Source of the DNA: Variovorax sp. ZS18.2.2
GTDB lineage: Bacteria > Pseudomonadota > Gammaproteobacteria > Burkholderiales > Burkholderiaceae_C
Direction: 5' to 3'
DNA length: 64,000 bases
Assembly: GCF_024701975.1 (NCBI RefSeq)
Contig: NZ_JANLNM010000006.1
Location: 62,001-126,000 of the forward strand
The position numbers and the translations under genes are program-made. The notes below the pieces were generated by a model, which saw only the letters and a program-made list of their open reading frames with translations, did no database searches and was not told the origin of the DNA. Shown here one piece after another: positions 33,120 through 41,420 of the stretch (the stretch's first letter is position 1; each line of letters starts with the position of its first letter).

Positions 33120-34037
33120 TCAGGACGGCTGCTCGAACAACGCCAGCAGCGTCTCCTTGACCCACTGGTGCAGCGCCGAGGTCTCGTGCCGCTGGTGCCA
33201 GAACAGTTCGATGATGCGCGGCGGCGCCTCCAGCGGCACCGGCATCATGCGCAGGCCCGCCAGGCGCGAGGGTTCGAACTTCTCTGACCACGGCAGCACT
33301 GCGAGCAGGTCGGAGCGGCGCACCGCCTCGTACGCCGCGCCGTAGTGGTTCACCGTCGCGACCAGGTTGCGCTGCAGCCCGCGGCTGCGCAGGAACAGGT
33401 CGTAGGTCGGCGTGGTCTTGCCGACCAGACTCACATCCACATGCCGTGCCGCCAGGAACTTCTTCAGCGGAATCCTGCCCGTGCGCGCCAGCGGATGCCC
33501 CGCGCGCATGAAGCAGAGGAAATCGGGTGACCACAACGCCCTCGACTTGAGGAACGCGGGCCGCCGCACCTCCTCGTTGTAGACGCTGATCGCGAAGTCG
33601 GCCTTGTTGTCGGCCAGCACCGGACCGAAATCCACCAGCGTGTTCGGAATGGCATGGACCTGCATCGAGGGCGCGACCTTGCCGAGCCGGGCCGCCAGCC
33701 GCGGCACCACGATCGAGGACACGTAGTCGGACATCGCAATGCTCACGCTCGCGGTGCTGCGCAGCGCGTCGAAGCGCTCGTCGTCCATCGTCGTCCGGAT
33801 CGCATGCAGCGACTGCGACAGCGGCTCCCAGAGATCGATGGCGCGCCGGGTGGGGTTCACGCCCGCGCCGCTGCGCACGAAGAGCGGATCGTCGAAGGTG
33901 TCACGCAGCCGGCGTAGCGCATTGCTGACGGCGGGCTGCGTCAGCGACAGCTTGCTGGCCGCGCGCGTGACGTTGCCTTCGGTCATCAGGGCTTCGAACA
34001 CCTTCAGCAGGTTCAGATCGGCGTTGCGGTAGTTCAT
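33120..34037 (-). CDS. LysR family regulator, divergent from MFS operon
   Basis: The 305-residue protein has the LysR helix-turn-helix of the NahR/NodD subgroup (DLNLLKVFEALMTEGNVTRAASKLSLTQPAVSNALRRLRDTFDDPLFVR, within residues 7-57). A ligand-binding domain follows. Members of this subgroup often respond to aromatic acids. It is divergent from the MFS/GAF/amidohydrolase operon and its stop touches the ligase stop with no gap. Confidence 0.92.
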   Translation of the reverse strand: MNYRNADLNLLKVFEALMTEGNVTRAASKLSLTQPAVSNALRRLRDTFDDPLFVRSGAGVNPTRRAIDLWEPLSQSLHAIRTTMDDERFDALRSTASVSIAMSDYVSSIVVPRLAARLGKVAPSMQVHAIPNTLVDFGPVLADNKADFAISVYNEEVRRPAFLKSRALWSPDFLCFMRAGHPLARTGRIPLKKFLAARHVDVSLVGKTTPTYDLFLRSRGLQRNLVATVNHYGAAYEAVRRSDLLAVLPWSEKFEPSRLAGLRMMPVPLEAPPRIIELFWHQRHETSALHQWVKETLLALFEQPS

Positions 34038-34073
34038 CGTGCGTCCAATCTATTCACCAGATCAATAAACACA

Positions 34074-34098
34074 ATCACGCATATAAATTTGCCGTGAT
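34074..34098. promoter_or_regulatory. Candidate LysR operator
   Basis: ATCACG (34074-34079) and CGTGAT (34093-34098) form a perfect 6-bp inverted repeat around 13 AT-rich bases, in the gap between the divergent LysR and MFS genes. The spacing and place are typical for a LysR recognition dyad. Confidence 0.5.
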
Positions 34099-34159
34099 AT
34101 CCCCCCGATCCTACGATCTGCCGCTTCACCCCCACCCCACCTGAAGCCGAGGGATCCCC

Positions 34160-35527
34160 ATGACCATGCTGTCGGCGCGCATCGAGCGCCTGCCCTTCTC
34201 TGGTTTCCATCGACGCCTGCTCCTCATGGGGGGCCTCGGCTACACCTTCGATGCGATGGATGCCGCCGTGATCGCCTTCGTGCTGCCGGTGCTGCGCACC
34301 GAATGGGGGCTGAGCAGCGTGCAGATCGGCGTGCTGGCCAGCGCGAACTTCATCGGTTTCTTCTTCGGCGCGCTCGCGGCCGGTGCCTGCGGCGACCTGA
34401 TCGGGCGGCGCAAGGTGATGATGTCGGCGCTCGCGATCTACTGCGTGGCCTCGCTCTTCAGCGGCATGGTCAACGACTGGACGGCCTTCCTCGCGCTGCG
34501 CATCGTGGCCGGCTTCGGCGCCGGGGCCGAGAGCGCGATCATCGCGCCCTACCTGTCGGAGTTCGTGGCGCGGCGCTACCGCGGCACCTTCACGGGCGCG
34601 CTGGCCGGCTTCTTCTCGTTCGGCTTCGTTGCCGCGGCCCTCTTGGGCTACTTCATCGTGCCGGCGCACCCGCAGGGATGGCGCATCGTCATCTTCATCA
34701 CCGCGCTGCCCGTGGTGCTCCTCTTGTGGTGGCGCCGCGCGCTGCCGGAGTCGCCGCGCTGGCTCGAGAGCCAGGGACGGGCCGTCGAGGCGGACGCGAT
34801 CATGGATGCGATGGAGTCCGAGCACGTGCAACGCGGCCACGCGCTGCCCGCGCTCAACGCCGAAGACGTCGCCGCGCCGCCGCCCAGCACGAGCCGCGGC
34901 AGCCTGCTGAAGAACTACGCGACGCTGGTCTCCAGCAAGCTCATCCGCATCAGCACCATGACCTGGCTGATGTGGCTGTCGATCACCTTCAGCTACTACT
35001 CGTTCTTCACCTGGATCCCGAGCCTCCTGATCCAGAACGGCATGACGATCACCAAGAGCTTCGGCTATTCGCTGGTGATGTACATCGCGCAGATTCCCGG
35101 CTATTTCTCGGCCGCGTGGTTCAACGAGCGCATCGGCCGGCAGGCCACCATCGTGAGCTACATGCTGCTGGGCGGGCTCTGCGCGCTGGGCCTCGCGTTC
35201 ACGCACAGCGACGCGCAGATCATGGTCGCGGGCGTGCTGCTGTCCTTCTTCATGAACGGCACCTACGCGGGCGTCTACGCCTACACGCCCGAGGTGTTTC
35301 CGACGCAGGTGCGCGCGACGGGCTCGGGCCTGGCCTCGGCCATCGGGCGCATCGGCGGCATCACGGCGCCGATCCTGGTGGGCTTCATCTATCCGACCGC
35401 CGGCTTCGCGGGCGTGTTCGGCATGACGACGGCGGTGCTGCTGCTGGGCGCGGCGGCCGTCACGTTCATGGGCATTCCCACGCGCGGCCGCTCGCTCGAA
35501 GACATCGCGGCCAGTGAACTTTCCTGA
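34160..35527 (+). CDS. MFS transporter (aromatic acid/H+ symporter-like)
   Basis: The 455-residue membrane protein has twelve predicted helices, the MFS motif GACGDLIGRRKVMM after helix 2 (about 77-90) and FDAMDAAVIAFVLPVL in helix 1. A DxxD-like helix 1 and the RRYRGTFTGALAGFFSFGF region place it near the AAHS/metabolite symporter group. It should import the substrate of the amidohydrolase operon. It is the first gene after the LysR-controlled gap. Confidence 0.9.
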   Translation: MTMLSARIERLPFSGFHRRLLLMGGLGYTFDAMDAAVIAFVLPVLRTEWGLSSVQIGVLASANFIGFFFGALAAGACGDLIGRRKVMMSALAIYCVASLFSGMVNDWTAFLALRIVAGFGAGAESAIIAPYLSEFVARRYRGTFTGALAGFFSFGFVAAALLGYFIVPAHPQGWRIVIFITALPVVLLLWWRRALPESPRWLESQGRAVEADAIMDAMESEHVQRGHALPALNAEDVAAPPPSTSRGSLLKNYATLVSSKLIRISTMTWLMWLSITFSYYSFFTWIPSLLIQNGMTITKSFGYSLVMYIAQIPGYFSAAWFNERIGRQATIVSYMLLGGLCALGLAFTHSDAQIMVAGVLLSFFMNGTYAGVYAYTPEVFPTQVRATGSGLASAIGRIGGITAPILVGFIYPTAGFAGVFGMTTAVLLLGAAAVTFMGIPTRGRSLEDIAASELS

Positions 35528-35542
35528 CGACCTCCGACAACC

Positions 35543-36064
35543 ATGCAGCCAAACTCTCTCGAAGATTCCCTCACGGATTCCCTTTCGGCCGTGGCGCTCG
35601 CCCATGCCGATACCACCCAGCCGCACGCCACCTTCGATGCGATCGACAAGGCGGTCGCATCGACCATCGGCCACCGGCTCTTCACCATCCTGGTCCACCA
35701 CCGCGAGGCGCGCGAATCGGAGCGCGTGTACACCAACATGCGCGAGGCCTACCCGGTGGGCGGGCGCAAGCCCATCACCGATTCGCCGTGGATGCAGCAG
35801 GTGATGCAGCGCGGCCTTCCCTACATCGGCCGCAATGCCGAGGACCTGCGCGACGTGTTCTACGACCACGAACTCATCGTCTCGCTGGGCTGCCGCAGCG
35901 TGCTGAACATTCCACTGCGCTGGCAGGGCGAGACGCTCGGCACGCTCAACATGCTGCACGAGGAAAACTGGTACGGCGACGGCCACGTCGAGCTCGCGCG
36001 GGTGTTCGCGCAACTGGCGGTGCCGGCCGTGATGGCGCAACAGACCAAGGAATCCATCGCATGA
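35543..36064 (+). CDS. Stand-alone GAF domain protein
   Basis: The 173-residue protein consists of a short N-terminal extension and one GAF domain (about 35-165). A conserved-looking core is seen in GRNAEDLRDVFYDHELIVSLGCRSVLNIPLRWQGETLGTLNMLH. There is no kinase, cyclase or DNA-binding output domain. It may bind the transported compound as a sensor or act as a small enzyme, as a few GAF-fold proteins do. It lies between the transporter and the amidohydrolase and overlaps the latter's ATG. Confidence 0.85.
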   Translation: MQPNSLEDSLTDSLSAVALAHADTTQPHATFDAIDKAVASTIGHRLFTILVHHREARESERVYTNMREAYPVGGRKPITDSPWMQQVMQRGLPYIGRNAEDLRDVFYDHELIVSLGCRSVLNIPLRWQGETLGTLNMLHEENWYGDGHVELARVFAQLAVPAVMAQQTKESIA

Positions 36065-37308
36065 CGAACACGGTCCTCTTCAAGAACGCGAACCTGCTCG
36101 ATCCGCTGCGCAGCGAGTTGCTGGAAGGCCACGACATCCTGGTCGAGCAAGGCGTGGTACGCGAGGTCTCCGACAAGCCGCTGCAGAGCAAGACGGCGCG
36201 CGTCATCGACGTGAAGGGCAAGACGGTGATGCCCGGCCTGATCGACCTGCACGTGCATGTGATCGCGGTGGAGCTGAACCTCTCGCGCCAGGTCCACATG
36301 CCCAACGTGCTCATCACGCTGCGCAGCGTGCCGATGCTGCGCGGCATGCTGCGCCGCGGCTTCACCACGGTGCGCGATGCGGGCGGCGCGGGCTTCGCAT
36401 TCAAGCAGGCGGTGGACGCCGGCCTCGCGCAAGGGCCGCGCCTCTTCGTCTCCGGCCGCGCGCTGAGCCAGACCGGCGGGCATGGCGACATGCGCGGGCG
36501 CTCCGACTTCCTCGACCCGGCCGCGACCTGCTCGACCTGCGTGCGCGTCGGCGCGCTGGCGCGCGTGGTGGACGGCGTCGACGCGGTGCGCCGCGCCGTG
36601 CGAGAAGAGCTGCAGATGGGCGCCGACCAGATCAAGATCATGGCCTCCGGCGGCGTCGCCTCGCCGACCGACCCGGTGGGCGCCTTCGGCTACAGCGAGG
36701 ACGAGATCCGCGCCATCGTGGAAGAAGCCTCGGGCCGCGGCACCTACGTGATGGCGCACGCCTACACCGCCGCCGCCATCGCGCGCGCGGTGCGCTGCGG
36801 CGTGCGCACCATCGAGCACGGCAACCTCGTGGACGCGCCCACGGCCGCGCTGATGGCCGAGCTGGGCGCCTATGCGGTGCCGACACTCGTCACCTACGAC
36901 GCGCTGGCCAACGAGGGCGAGAGCTTCGGCCTGCCCAAGGAAAGCGTCGCCAAGGTGGCCGACGTGCGCGAGGCGGGCCTGCGCTCGCTGGAGATCTACA
37001 AGAAGGCCGGCGTGAAGATGGGCTTCGGCTCCGACCTGCTGGGCGAATCGCAGCGCCTGCAGAGCGACGAATTCCGCCTGCGCGCCGAGGTGCTCTCGCC
37101 AGCCGAGGCCATCGCGAGCGCGACCACGATCGGCGCCGAGGTCCTGGGCATGCCCGACCGGCTCGGCCGCCTGGTACCGGGCGCGCTGGCCGACATCCTC
37201 GTCGTCGATGGCAATCCGCTGCGCGACGTCGAATGCCTGCTGGGACAGGGCGAACGCATTCCGCTGGTCATGAAGGAAGGCGTGGTCCAGTTCGACGAGC
37301 TGGCATGA
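36061..37308 (+). CDS. Amidohydrolase family protein
   Basis: The 415-residue metal-dependent hydrolase has the paired-histidine motif GLIDLHVHV (about 58-66), a lysine in DQIKIMASGG, MAHAYT, TIEHGN and the aspartate in MGFGSDLLGE, matching the imidazolonepropionase/prolidase-like branch of the superfamily. These enzymes cut amide or dipeptide-like bonds. It starts in the ATGA overlap with the GAF gene. Import by the MFS protein and cleavage here is the likely flow; the substrate is unknown. Confidence 0.9.
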   Translation: MTNTVLFKNANLLDPLRSELLEGHDILVEQGVVREVSDKPLQSKTARVIDVKGKTVMPGLIDLHVHVIAVELNLSRQVHMPNVLITLRSVPMLRGMLRRGFTTVRDAGGAGFAFKQAVDAGLAQGPRLFVSGRALSQTGGHGDMRGRSDFLDPAATCSTCVRVGALARVVDGVDAVRRAVREELQMGADQIKIMASGGVASPTDPVGAFGYSEDEIRAIVEEASGRGTYVMAHAYTAAAIARAVRCGVRTIEHGNLVDAPTAALMAELGAYAVPTLVTYDALANEGESFGLPKESVAKVADVREAGLRSLEIYKKAGVKMGFGSDLLGESQRLQSDEFRLRAEVLSPAEAIASATTIGAEVLGMPDRLGRLVPGALADILVVDGNPLRDVECLLGQGERIPLVMKEGVVQFDELA

Positions 37309-37321
37309 GGCCCTGCGCCGC

Positions 37322-38122
37322 TTAGGTGATGCTCCAGTCCGCGCTGAACTGCTTCGCGGGCTTGCGGGCCGCCATGTCGTTGGCGACCTTGAGGCTTCTG
37401 TCGAACACCCGTCCCCTGAAGCGGGGATCGTTCGGTATGCCGCTGTGGACATGGCGCTGCACGTTGATGTCGAAATGGTCCCTGCGGGTCTCGTGCGGCG
37501 CATCGTCCGCCCCGGGCGCGAAGTGGGCTTCCCACCGAACGTTCCAGTAGAAATGCCTGAGCACCGTGAAGCGATGCAGCGGGTCGCCCACCACGAGCAT
37601 CGTGCAGAAATGGAAGGCGATGTCCGCGTGGTGCAGGAAGTTCGGGCGGCCGGTGGTGGTGTTGGTCACCACGGTGTCGAATCTCTGCAGCGGGGCGTCG
37701 CCGAAACCCGTCTCCATGTCCACCCTGCCGGTGGCATCCAGCCGGGTCGGCGCGCAGACTCCGCGGAACTGCGCGGGCGTTCTTTTCTTCTGCGGGTCGT
37801 AGAACAGGCCCGGGCATTTTTCGTCCGTATCGCGGCACAGCACGTTGTGGCTCCAGGAGTGCTTCGAGCCACCATCGCGGGAGCTCCTTCCCCGATAGGT
37901 TGCGTAGTTCGTTTCGATGAATTGAAGTTGAACGAATCCCAGCAGCCAGCCATCGACCACCTCGTTCGCGGTGCCGTGCAGTCCGGCCGACGCCTGACAG
38001 TTGATGTCCGGCGATTCGAAGTTGATCTTCTGCGCGGGGCGGTCCAATGTCCACCTGTGGGAAGACCGGTTGGATACCAGCGGTTCCCCCAGGATGACCG
38101 ATTCGGGACGAAGTGATGCCAT
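37322..38122 (-). CDS. Hypothetical protein, family not recognised
   Basis: I do not recognise this 266-residue protein. It has no signal peptide or membrane helix, is rich in His, Arg, Phe and Trp, and has a central block (HADIAFHFCTMLVVGDPLHRFTVLRHFYWNVRWEAHF in part) with many aromatic residues. Six cysteines are spread along the chain. AAGGAGC before the ATG at 38122 decides the start; the frame is open to 38206. Codon use includes more A/T-ending codons (GAATTGAAGTTG on the complementary side) than its neighbours, which hints at transfer. It is convergent with the amidohydrolase gene. Confidence 0.7.
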   Translation of the reverse strand: MASLRPESVILGEPLVSNRSSHRWTLDRPAQKINFESPDINCQASAGLHGTANEVVDGWLLGFVQLQFIETNYATYRGRSSRDGGSKHSWSHNVLCRDTDEKCPGLFYDPQKKRTPAQFRGVCAPTRLDATGRVDMETGFGDAPLQRFDTVVTNTTTGRPNFLHHADIAFHFCTMLVVGDPLHRFTVLRHFYWNVRWEAHFAPGADDAPHETRRDHFDINVQRHVHSGIPNDPRFRGRVFDRSLKVANDMAARKPAKQFSADWSIT

Positions 38123-38221
38123 GTCGATTGCTCCTTGAAACAGGGAAGTCCATCGATGACATGACGATTGGGGTCCGGAGATTTGAAACACCCGGACCCG
38201 ACGCACCGGCGCTTGTTCACG

Positions 38222-39028
38222 CTAGGGCAGTGTGAACCACTCGCGCCACAACTTGCGCGCCTTGTCCTGGTAGCGGCGCGTGACGGTCTGCAGCGCGGCG
38301 CGCGGCGCCGGCGACATGAGTTCGGCCGGCAGCAGCGGATCGCGGATGAGGTGCGCGATGACCGCGCGCCCCAGCAGCAGCGACTCGCGCACCGCCGCTT
38401 CGAGCGGCAGCTTGTCCAGCCGCTTCTCGCTGCGCTCGATGCCGGTCTGCAGGCGCTGGCTGCTGGCCGCCAGCGCCCGCACGTTCCACAGCTTGCGCGC
38501 GGCGGCCTGCGTGGCTTCGTCCATGTCGGCGAGGCGGAACACCAGCGCCTTCGAAGACAGGCCCAGACCCTGCAGCTGTTCGCGCTCGGCCGCCAGCCCG
38601 CCCCTCAGGTTGTCGGGCCGGATGTGCAAGCCGGTCTGCAACGGGGCAAAGCCGCGCAGCGACAGCGCCAGGCCATGATGGCGCCAGGCCGTCTTGTCAG
38701 AACGCGGCACGCCCGCGTCGTGCACCGCGAGCCAGTCGTTGCGCCACGCGACGGCCTGCGCGCCGCGCTGCCGCCAGCCATCGACCGCGCGCGACAGCGC
38801 CGGCCCCGCGCGGTTGAGCGCATAGCTGCCGCGCTCGCTGCGTTCGATCTTGCCGTCGCTCGCGAGCCGCGTGAGGGCCACGCGCAGCGTCGATTCACCA
38901 ATGCCCATCAGGGCGCCGGCGCGGCACAGCGACTGCGCGCTCAGCATGCCGCCGTGCGCGACGAGCAGGTCGAGGATCAGGTCCGGCGCGCTGGGAATGG
39001 CGACCGGGACATTGCATATTTTTTCCAC
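38222..39028 (-). CDS. PaaX family transcriptional regulator
   Basis: The 268-residue protein resembles PaaX, the phenylacetyl-CoA-responsive repressor. It has an N-terminal winged helix (SLCRAGALMGIGESTLRVALTRLASDGKIERSERGSYALN, about 33-72) and the PaaX C-terminal region with RKLWNVRALA. No paa catabolic genes are in the window. It is divergent from a crotonase gene 79 bases away, which is its likely target; an acyl-CoA effector is expected from the family. Confidence 0.88.
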   Translation of the reverse strand: MEKICNVPVAIPSAPDLILDLLVAHGGMLSAQSLCRAGALMGIGESTLRVALTRLASDGKIERSERGSYALNRAGPALSRAVDGWRQRGAQAVAWRNDWLAVHDAGVPRSDKTAWRHHGLALSLRGFAPLQTGLHIRPDNLRGGLAAEREQLQGLGLSSKALVFRLADMDEATQAAARKLWNVRALAASSQRLQTGIERSEKRLDKLPLEAAVRESLLLGRAVIAHLIRDPLLPAELMSPAPRAALQTVTRRYQDKARKLWREWFTLP

Positions 39029-39042
39029 GTTTGCACATCGGA

Positions 39043-39052
39043 GAAATATTTC
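39043..39052. promoter_or_regulatory. Short palindrome in the PaaX/crotonase gap
   Basis: GAAATATTTC is a perfect 10-bp palindrome in the 79-bp divergent gap. It could be part of a regulator site or simply an AT-rich promoter element; evidence is only symmetry and place. Confidence 0.25.
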
Positions 39053-39107
39053 CTACGATGACCTAGAGCGATTGAGTAAGTAATTTTGCCTCCAAGGGAA
39101 TGCATCC

Positions 39108-39890
39108 ATGGCTATGGAATACGTGAGCTATGACACGGATCGAGCGGTCTGCACCCTCACGCTGAACCGCCCCGACAAGCGCAATGCCGTCAACGGCATC
39201 GTGGCCGCCGAACTGCGCGAGGCCTTCGAACGCTTCGAGGCCGACGATGCGCTGCGCGTGGCGATCCTCACGGGCGCGGGCGGCCATTTCTGCGCCGGCG
39301 CCGACCTGGGCGCAGTCGGCAACCCGGACGAGCGCAACGAACTCGATCCCGAAGGCGGCGGCAACGGACCGATGGGGCCGACGCGCATGGCGTTGTCCAA
39401 ACCGCTGATTGCAGCGGTGAACGGCTATGCAGTGGCCGGCGGCCTCGAACTGGCGCTGCTCGCCGACCTGCGCGTGGCCGATGACGATGCAGTCTTCGGC
39501 GTGTTCTGCCGCCGCTGGGGCGTGCCGCTGATCGACGGCGGCACGGTGCGGCTGCCGCGCATCGTGGGCATGGGGCGCGCGCTCGACATGATCCTCACCG
39601 GACGGCCGGTCTCCGCGGCCGAGGCGCTGGCGATGGGCCTGGTCAACCGCGTCACGCCGCCGGGCGGCGCGCTCGCCGCGGCGCGTGAACTGGCACTCCA
39701 GATCGCCGCGTTCCCGCAGCAATGCATGCTCGCCGACCGCCGATCCGCTTACGAACAGTGGGACCTGCCGCTGGCCGAGGCGCTGCGGCGCGAAGGCGCA
39801 CAGGGCGTGCCGATCGTCTTTGCCGAAGGCGAAGCCGGCGCCGCGCGCTTCGCCGGCGGCGCGGGGCGGCACGGCGCCTTCAAGGGCTGA
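39108..39890 (+). CDS. Enoyl-CoA hydratase/isomerase (crotonase) family protein
   Basis: The 260-residue protein has crotonase motifs: NRPDKRNAVNG, the oxyanion-hole segments HFCAGADLGAVG and NGYAVAGGLELALLADLRVA. In the catalytic segment FGVFCRRWGVPLIDGGTVRLPRIVG an aspartate sits where one catalytic glutamate often lies, as in several hydratase/isomerase subgroups. It probably hydrates an enoyl-CoA. AAGGGA lies eight bases before the ATG. It is divergent from the PaaX regulator and convergent with the MocR gene, with one base between them. Confidence 0.9.
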   Translation: MAMEYVSYDTDRAVCTLTLNRPDKRNAVNGIVAAELREAFERFEADDALRVAILTGAGGHFCAGADLGAVGNPDERNELDPEGGGNGPMGPTRMALSKPLIAAVNGYAVAGGLELALLADLRVADDDAVFGVFCRRWGVPLIDGGTVRLPRIVGMGRALDMILTGRPVSAAEALAMGLVNRVTPPGGALAAARELALQIAAFPQQCMLADRRSAYEQWDLPLAEALRREGAQGVPIVFAEGEAGAARFAGGAGRHGAFKG

Positions 39891-39891
39891 T

Positions 39892-41283
39892 TCAGGCGCC
39901 CGTACGACGCCGCAGCGCGGTGCGCAGCGCCTTCGCGAAGCGCGGATCGGCCATTGCGCCGACATTGAAGCGCGACCAGCGCGAGACCTGCGTCGAATCG
40001 ACACTGAAGATGCGCCCCGGCGCCATCACGATCTTGCGCGGCAGCAGCTCCTTCGCGAACGCCAGCGAGTCGCCCACGCCGGGCAGCGCGGCCCAGATGT
40101 AGAGCGACTGCGGGGTGCGCGCGAAGACCTCCGCGTCGACCGAATCGAAGAGCTGCAGCGCCTTGCGCGTGGCCTCGCCCAGGCGGGTCTGCAGGCGGTT
40201 CAAGTGCCGCTGGTAGTGGCCCTCGCTCAGGATCACATCGACCGTGCGCTCGCTGTATTCCGAGCTGCTCACGTGGATCAGTGCCTTCAGGTCAGCGAGG
40301 TCGCTCGCGAGGTCTGCCCCGCAGGCGATGAAGCCCACGCGCAGCGCCGCGGAGAACGACTTCGAGAAGCTGCCGATGTAGATGGTGCGCTCCAGCTGGT
40401 CGAGCGCCGAGAGCCGCGGCAACGCGGTCGGCTTGAAGTCGGCCAGCGGGTCGTTCTCCACGATCAGCAGGTTGTATTTCTGCGCGAGCTGCAGCACGCG
40501 GAAGGCCTTGGCCGGCGAGATGTCCGACCCCGTGGGGTTGTGCGCGAGCGACTGGGTGAAGAAGAGGCGCGGCCGCTCGGCGATGAGCAGTTGCTCCAGC
40601 ACGTCCAGATCAGGTCCGTCCGCCAGGCGCGGCACGGCCAGCATCTGCGCACCCGCAAGCTTGAGCTTGCCGAACAGCGGGTAGTAGCCCGGGTCGTCGA
40701 CCAGCACCTTGCCGCCGGGCGGCACGAAGTAGCGGATGACGATGTCCATCGCCTCGTTGGCGCCGTGCGTGAGCACGATCTGCCGCGGCTCGGCGCCGAT
40801 GCCGAAGTCCGCGAGCTTGCGCACGAGGTGGTCGCGCAGTGGCGCATAGCCGAAGCGGCTGCCGTAGCGGAACAGCGCGCCGAGCCCCGTGCGCACGACC
40901 TTGGGGTGGTACTTGTCCAGCCGCACGTCGGCGAGCCATTCGACGGGCGGAAAGCCGTCGCCCACGGCGACCGCATCGGGCTGCGTCTTGAGCTGCTCCC
41001 GCATGAGCCACACGATGTCCATCGCACGGCCGAGGCTTCCCGCGTCTTCCTCGGGCGGCTTGGGTGCCGTCGATTGCGCGAGCACGAAGTAACCGGAGCC
41101 GCGCCGTGGTTCGACGAGGCCGCGCGATACCAAGAGCTCGAACGCGGCCACCACGGTGTTCTTGGCATAGCTGTGCAGTTGCGCCAGTTCGCGCAGCGAC
41201 GGCAGCTTGTCGCCGGCCTTGTAGGCGCCGCTCGCGATCTGGCGCGCGAGGGTGTCGGCGAGCGAATCGGCGATCGTGGTCAT
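39892..41283 (-). CDS. MocR family regulator (GntR HTH plus aminotransferase domain)
   Basis: The 463-residue protein joins a GntR winged helix (about 5-70, KLPSLRELAQLHSYAKNTVVAAFELLVSRGLVEPRRGSGYFV) to a fold-type-I aminotransferase domain. NPTG (in LAHNPTGSD), NDPLADF and the PLP lysine in GSFSKSFSAALRVGF are all present. MocR proteins bind PLP and an amino compound to control a neighbour. It is divergent from the HMG-CoA reductase operon. The start at 41283 begins the winged helix; the frame is open further upstream over the promoter region. Confidence 0.92.
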   Translation of the reverse strand: MTTIADSLADTLARQIASGAYKAGDKLPSLRELAQLHSYAKNTVVAAFELLVSRGLVEPRRGSGYFVLAQSTAPKPPEEDAGSLGRAMDIVWLMREQLKTQPDAVAVGDGFPPVEWLADVRLDKYHPKVVRTGLGALFRYGSRFGYAPLRDHLVRKLADFGIGAEPRQIVLTHGANEAMDIVIRYFVPPGGKVLVDDPGYYPLFGKLKLAGAQMLAVPRLADGPDLDVLEQLLIAERPRLFFTQSLAHNPTGSDISPAKAFRVLQLAQKYNLLIVENDPLADFKPTALPRLSALDQLERTIYIGSFSKSFSAALRVGFIACGADLASDLADLKALIHVSSSEYSERTVDVILSEGHYQRHLNRLQTRLGEATRKALQLFDSVDAEVFARTPQSLYIWAALPGVGDSLAFAKELLPRKIVMAPGRIFSVDSTQVSRWSRFNVGAMADPRFAKALRTALRRRTGA

Positions 41284-41291
41284 GGGCCGGG

Positions 41292-41349
41292 ACTGTGACA
41301 CAGCGGGCCGCTTCAACGGGTCACTGTCCGCACTGTCCCGCCAAACTGT
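41292..41349. promoter_or_regulatory. ACTGT direct repeats, possible MocR operator
   Basis: ACTGT occurs four times in the same orientation (41292, 41323, 41332 and 41345) in the gap between the MocR and HMG-CoA reductase genes. Two of them form a tandem CACTGTCC repeat with a nine-base period. MocR regulators such as GabR use direct repeats, so this is a fair operator candidate. Confidence 0.45.
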
Positions 41350-41420
41350 GCCTTCCGCCGGCGGTACAGCCGACCTAAATTGCCTGCTCCCGAATTCATC
41401 TTCCCAAGAGACAAGCAACG

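Noticed and set aside
34034..36040. Long minus-strand frame opposite the MFS and GAF genes
   Set aside because: It has no ribosome site or domain and lies entirely over recognised genes.
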